From: an uncultured Burkholderiales bacterium
GTDB taxonomy: Bacteria; Pseudomonadota; Gammaproteobacteria; Burkholderiales; Burkholderiaceae_F
Direction: 5' to 3'
Assembly (NCBI GenBank): GCA_903871435.1
Contig: CAIQGU010000076.1
Span: forward strand, 1-13,504
Length of the DNA stretch: 13,504 nucleotides
The first letter of the stretch is position 1, and the number at the start of each line of letters is the position of its first letter. A program made the translations under genes and the position numbers. Shown here piece by piece: positions 12,803 through 13,504 of the stretch. The notes under the pieces are model-generated. The model did no database searches. It was not told the origin of the DNA and was given only the letters and a program-made list of their open reading frames with translations.

Positions 12803-13504
12803 GGTCCTGCCGGCCGGTCTGCCGGATCCGCAGATGCTGGCCCGCCTGGCGGGCGAATTCTTCGCTGCATTGCCCTCGGCGCCCGCCCCCGGCGTGTCCA
12901 CCAGCCATCCGGCGGCGCCGGCGAGTGCCTTCCAGCCGCCGGCGAACAGTGCGCCGACCCTGCCGGCGGGCGGCGGTGTGAGCCCCTCGGGCACCGACCT
13001 GCAGGCACCACCGGTGTTCCAGGCGGCCCCTTCCCATGGTGCCGAGCCGCTGATCCAGGGGGCCGGCGGCACGCCGGTGCTGGCACCGGTCGCACCCCCC
13101 AGCCAGGCGCCGGCCGGCGTCGGGGTGCCACGCGCCAGCAACGCCATCCCCGGGGTGCCGCACGCCTATGCGGCGGCCCGGCCGGGTCTTGACCTGGGGG
13201 CGCCGCTGACGGCCGGTGCCGCATTTTATTTCCTCGAGGGCGGCCATGGCTATCCGGCCGATGGCGATCTGCTCGCGCCGGAACTCCCGCTGCTGGGTAG
13301 CGGCCTGCCGGCCCTGGCCGAACTCCATGCGGCGCTGGCCGGGGCGCCGGCGTCAGGTGCGCAATTGCCGCCGCGCCAGGACCAGGGCAGCCACTTCTAT
13401 TTTCTCGATCCGCTAGGGGGCGGCGGCCTGAGCCAGGCCAAGCCGGCGGGCGCCGCCGGTCTTGATCCCAATCTGGTGCGGCGCGATTTCCCGATCCTGC
13501 AGGA
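12777..13504 (+). CDS. Encapsulin cargo cysteine desulfurase, N-terminal part (cut by window end)
   Basis: An open frame of 242 codons begins at ATG 12777, inside the encapsulin gene in another frame, and runs off the window. Residues 1-229 are Ala/Pro/Gly rich and probably disordered, as in the cargo-loading domain of family 2A desulfurases. Three islands stand out: LPDPQMLARLAGEFFAALP (about 15-33), FYFLE (150-154) and FYFLD (207-211). At about 230 the start of a SufS-like class V aminotransferase domain appears: DPNLVRRDFPILQ. The PLP lysine and active-site Cys lie outside the window. The enzyme type converts cysteine to alanine with sulfane sulfur; in studied family 2A systems it is packed inside the shell. 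GGAG at 12760-12763 is 13 nt upstream, so translation probably depends on coupling. ATG 12834 would lose the first conserved island. Confidence 0.9.
   Translation, partial: MTTPTPTSEVLPAGLPDPQMLARLAGEFFAALPSAPAPGVSTSHPAAPASAFQPPANSAPTLPAGGGVSPSGTDLQAPPVFQAAPSHGAEPLIQGAGGTPVLAPVAPPSQAPAGVGVPRASNAIPGVPHAYAAARPGLDLGAPLTAGAAFYFLEGGHGYPADGDLLAPELPLLGSGLPALAELHAALAGAPASGAQLPPRQDQGSHFYFLDPLGGGGLSQAKPAGAAGLDPNLVRRDFPILQ

Noticed and set aside
11834..13147. Minus-strand open frame of 437 codons opposite the encapsulin and cargo genes
   Set aside because: The sense strand has an unambiguous encapsulin and desulfurase N-terminus; the antisense product resembles nothing I recognise.

Overview
High-GC, Gram-negative-type DNA (an outer-membrane TonB-dependent receptor, periplasmic c-type cytochromes, Tat and Sec signal peptides). 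It most resembles a gamma- or betaproteobacterium of the xanthomonad/burkholderial kind, but no marker gene in the window fixes the genus. Gene density is high. There are no tRNA or rRNA genes, CRISPR arrays or insertion sequences.

Left part (about 155-9875): a divergent, apparently sigma-54-controlled envelope module. A TonB-dependent receptor with an unusual N-terminal coiled coil runs leftward (231-3101) and ends at a good intrinsic terminator. From the shared intergenic region a rightward operon runs through: an exported rhodanese-fold protein lacking the catalytic Cys (3623-4180); a large DUF1549/DUF1553 protein (4199-6730); a Tat-exported DUF1501 protein (6757-8196); two small C-terminal-CxxCH, cytochrome c'-like proteins (8251-8634, 8636-9040); and a secreted C-type-lectin-fold protein (9086-9856). 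A terminator follows. The intergenic region carries two near-identical -24/-12 promoters facing outward and two matching TGTTGC-N4-GCARCA palindromes exactly 100 bp apart between them, the expected layout for one enhancer-binding protein driving both units. The DUF1549/1553/1501 families are abundant in Planctomycetes and have no settled function. The module plausibly captures and processes an extracellular substrate and passes electrons to small c-type cytochromes, but the substrate cannot be read from sequence.

Right part (9986-13504): a sulfur-storage nanocompartment locus. A cytoplasmic rhodanese with an intact active-site Cys, a serine O-acetyltransferase (EpsC/SrpH type) and an XRE-family regulator are tightly packed. 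After a short terminator and a new promoter come a family 2A encapsulin shell protein (SrpI type, 309 aa) and, overlapping it by 26 bp, the start of the cargo cysteine desulfurase. Only the desulfurase's long disordered N-terminal cargo domain and the first residues of its catalytic domain are inside the window. In characterised family 2A systems the desulfurase is packed in the shell and cysteine sulfur is stored; serine acetyltransferase feeds cysteine synthesis and a rhodanese could relay sulfane sulfur. The encapsulin promoter region has a perfect 10-bp inverted repeat linking the -35 region to the Shine-Dalgarno, and shares an 11-mer with the region upstream of the rhodanese gene.
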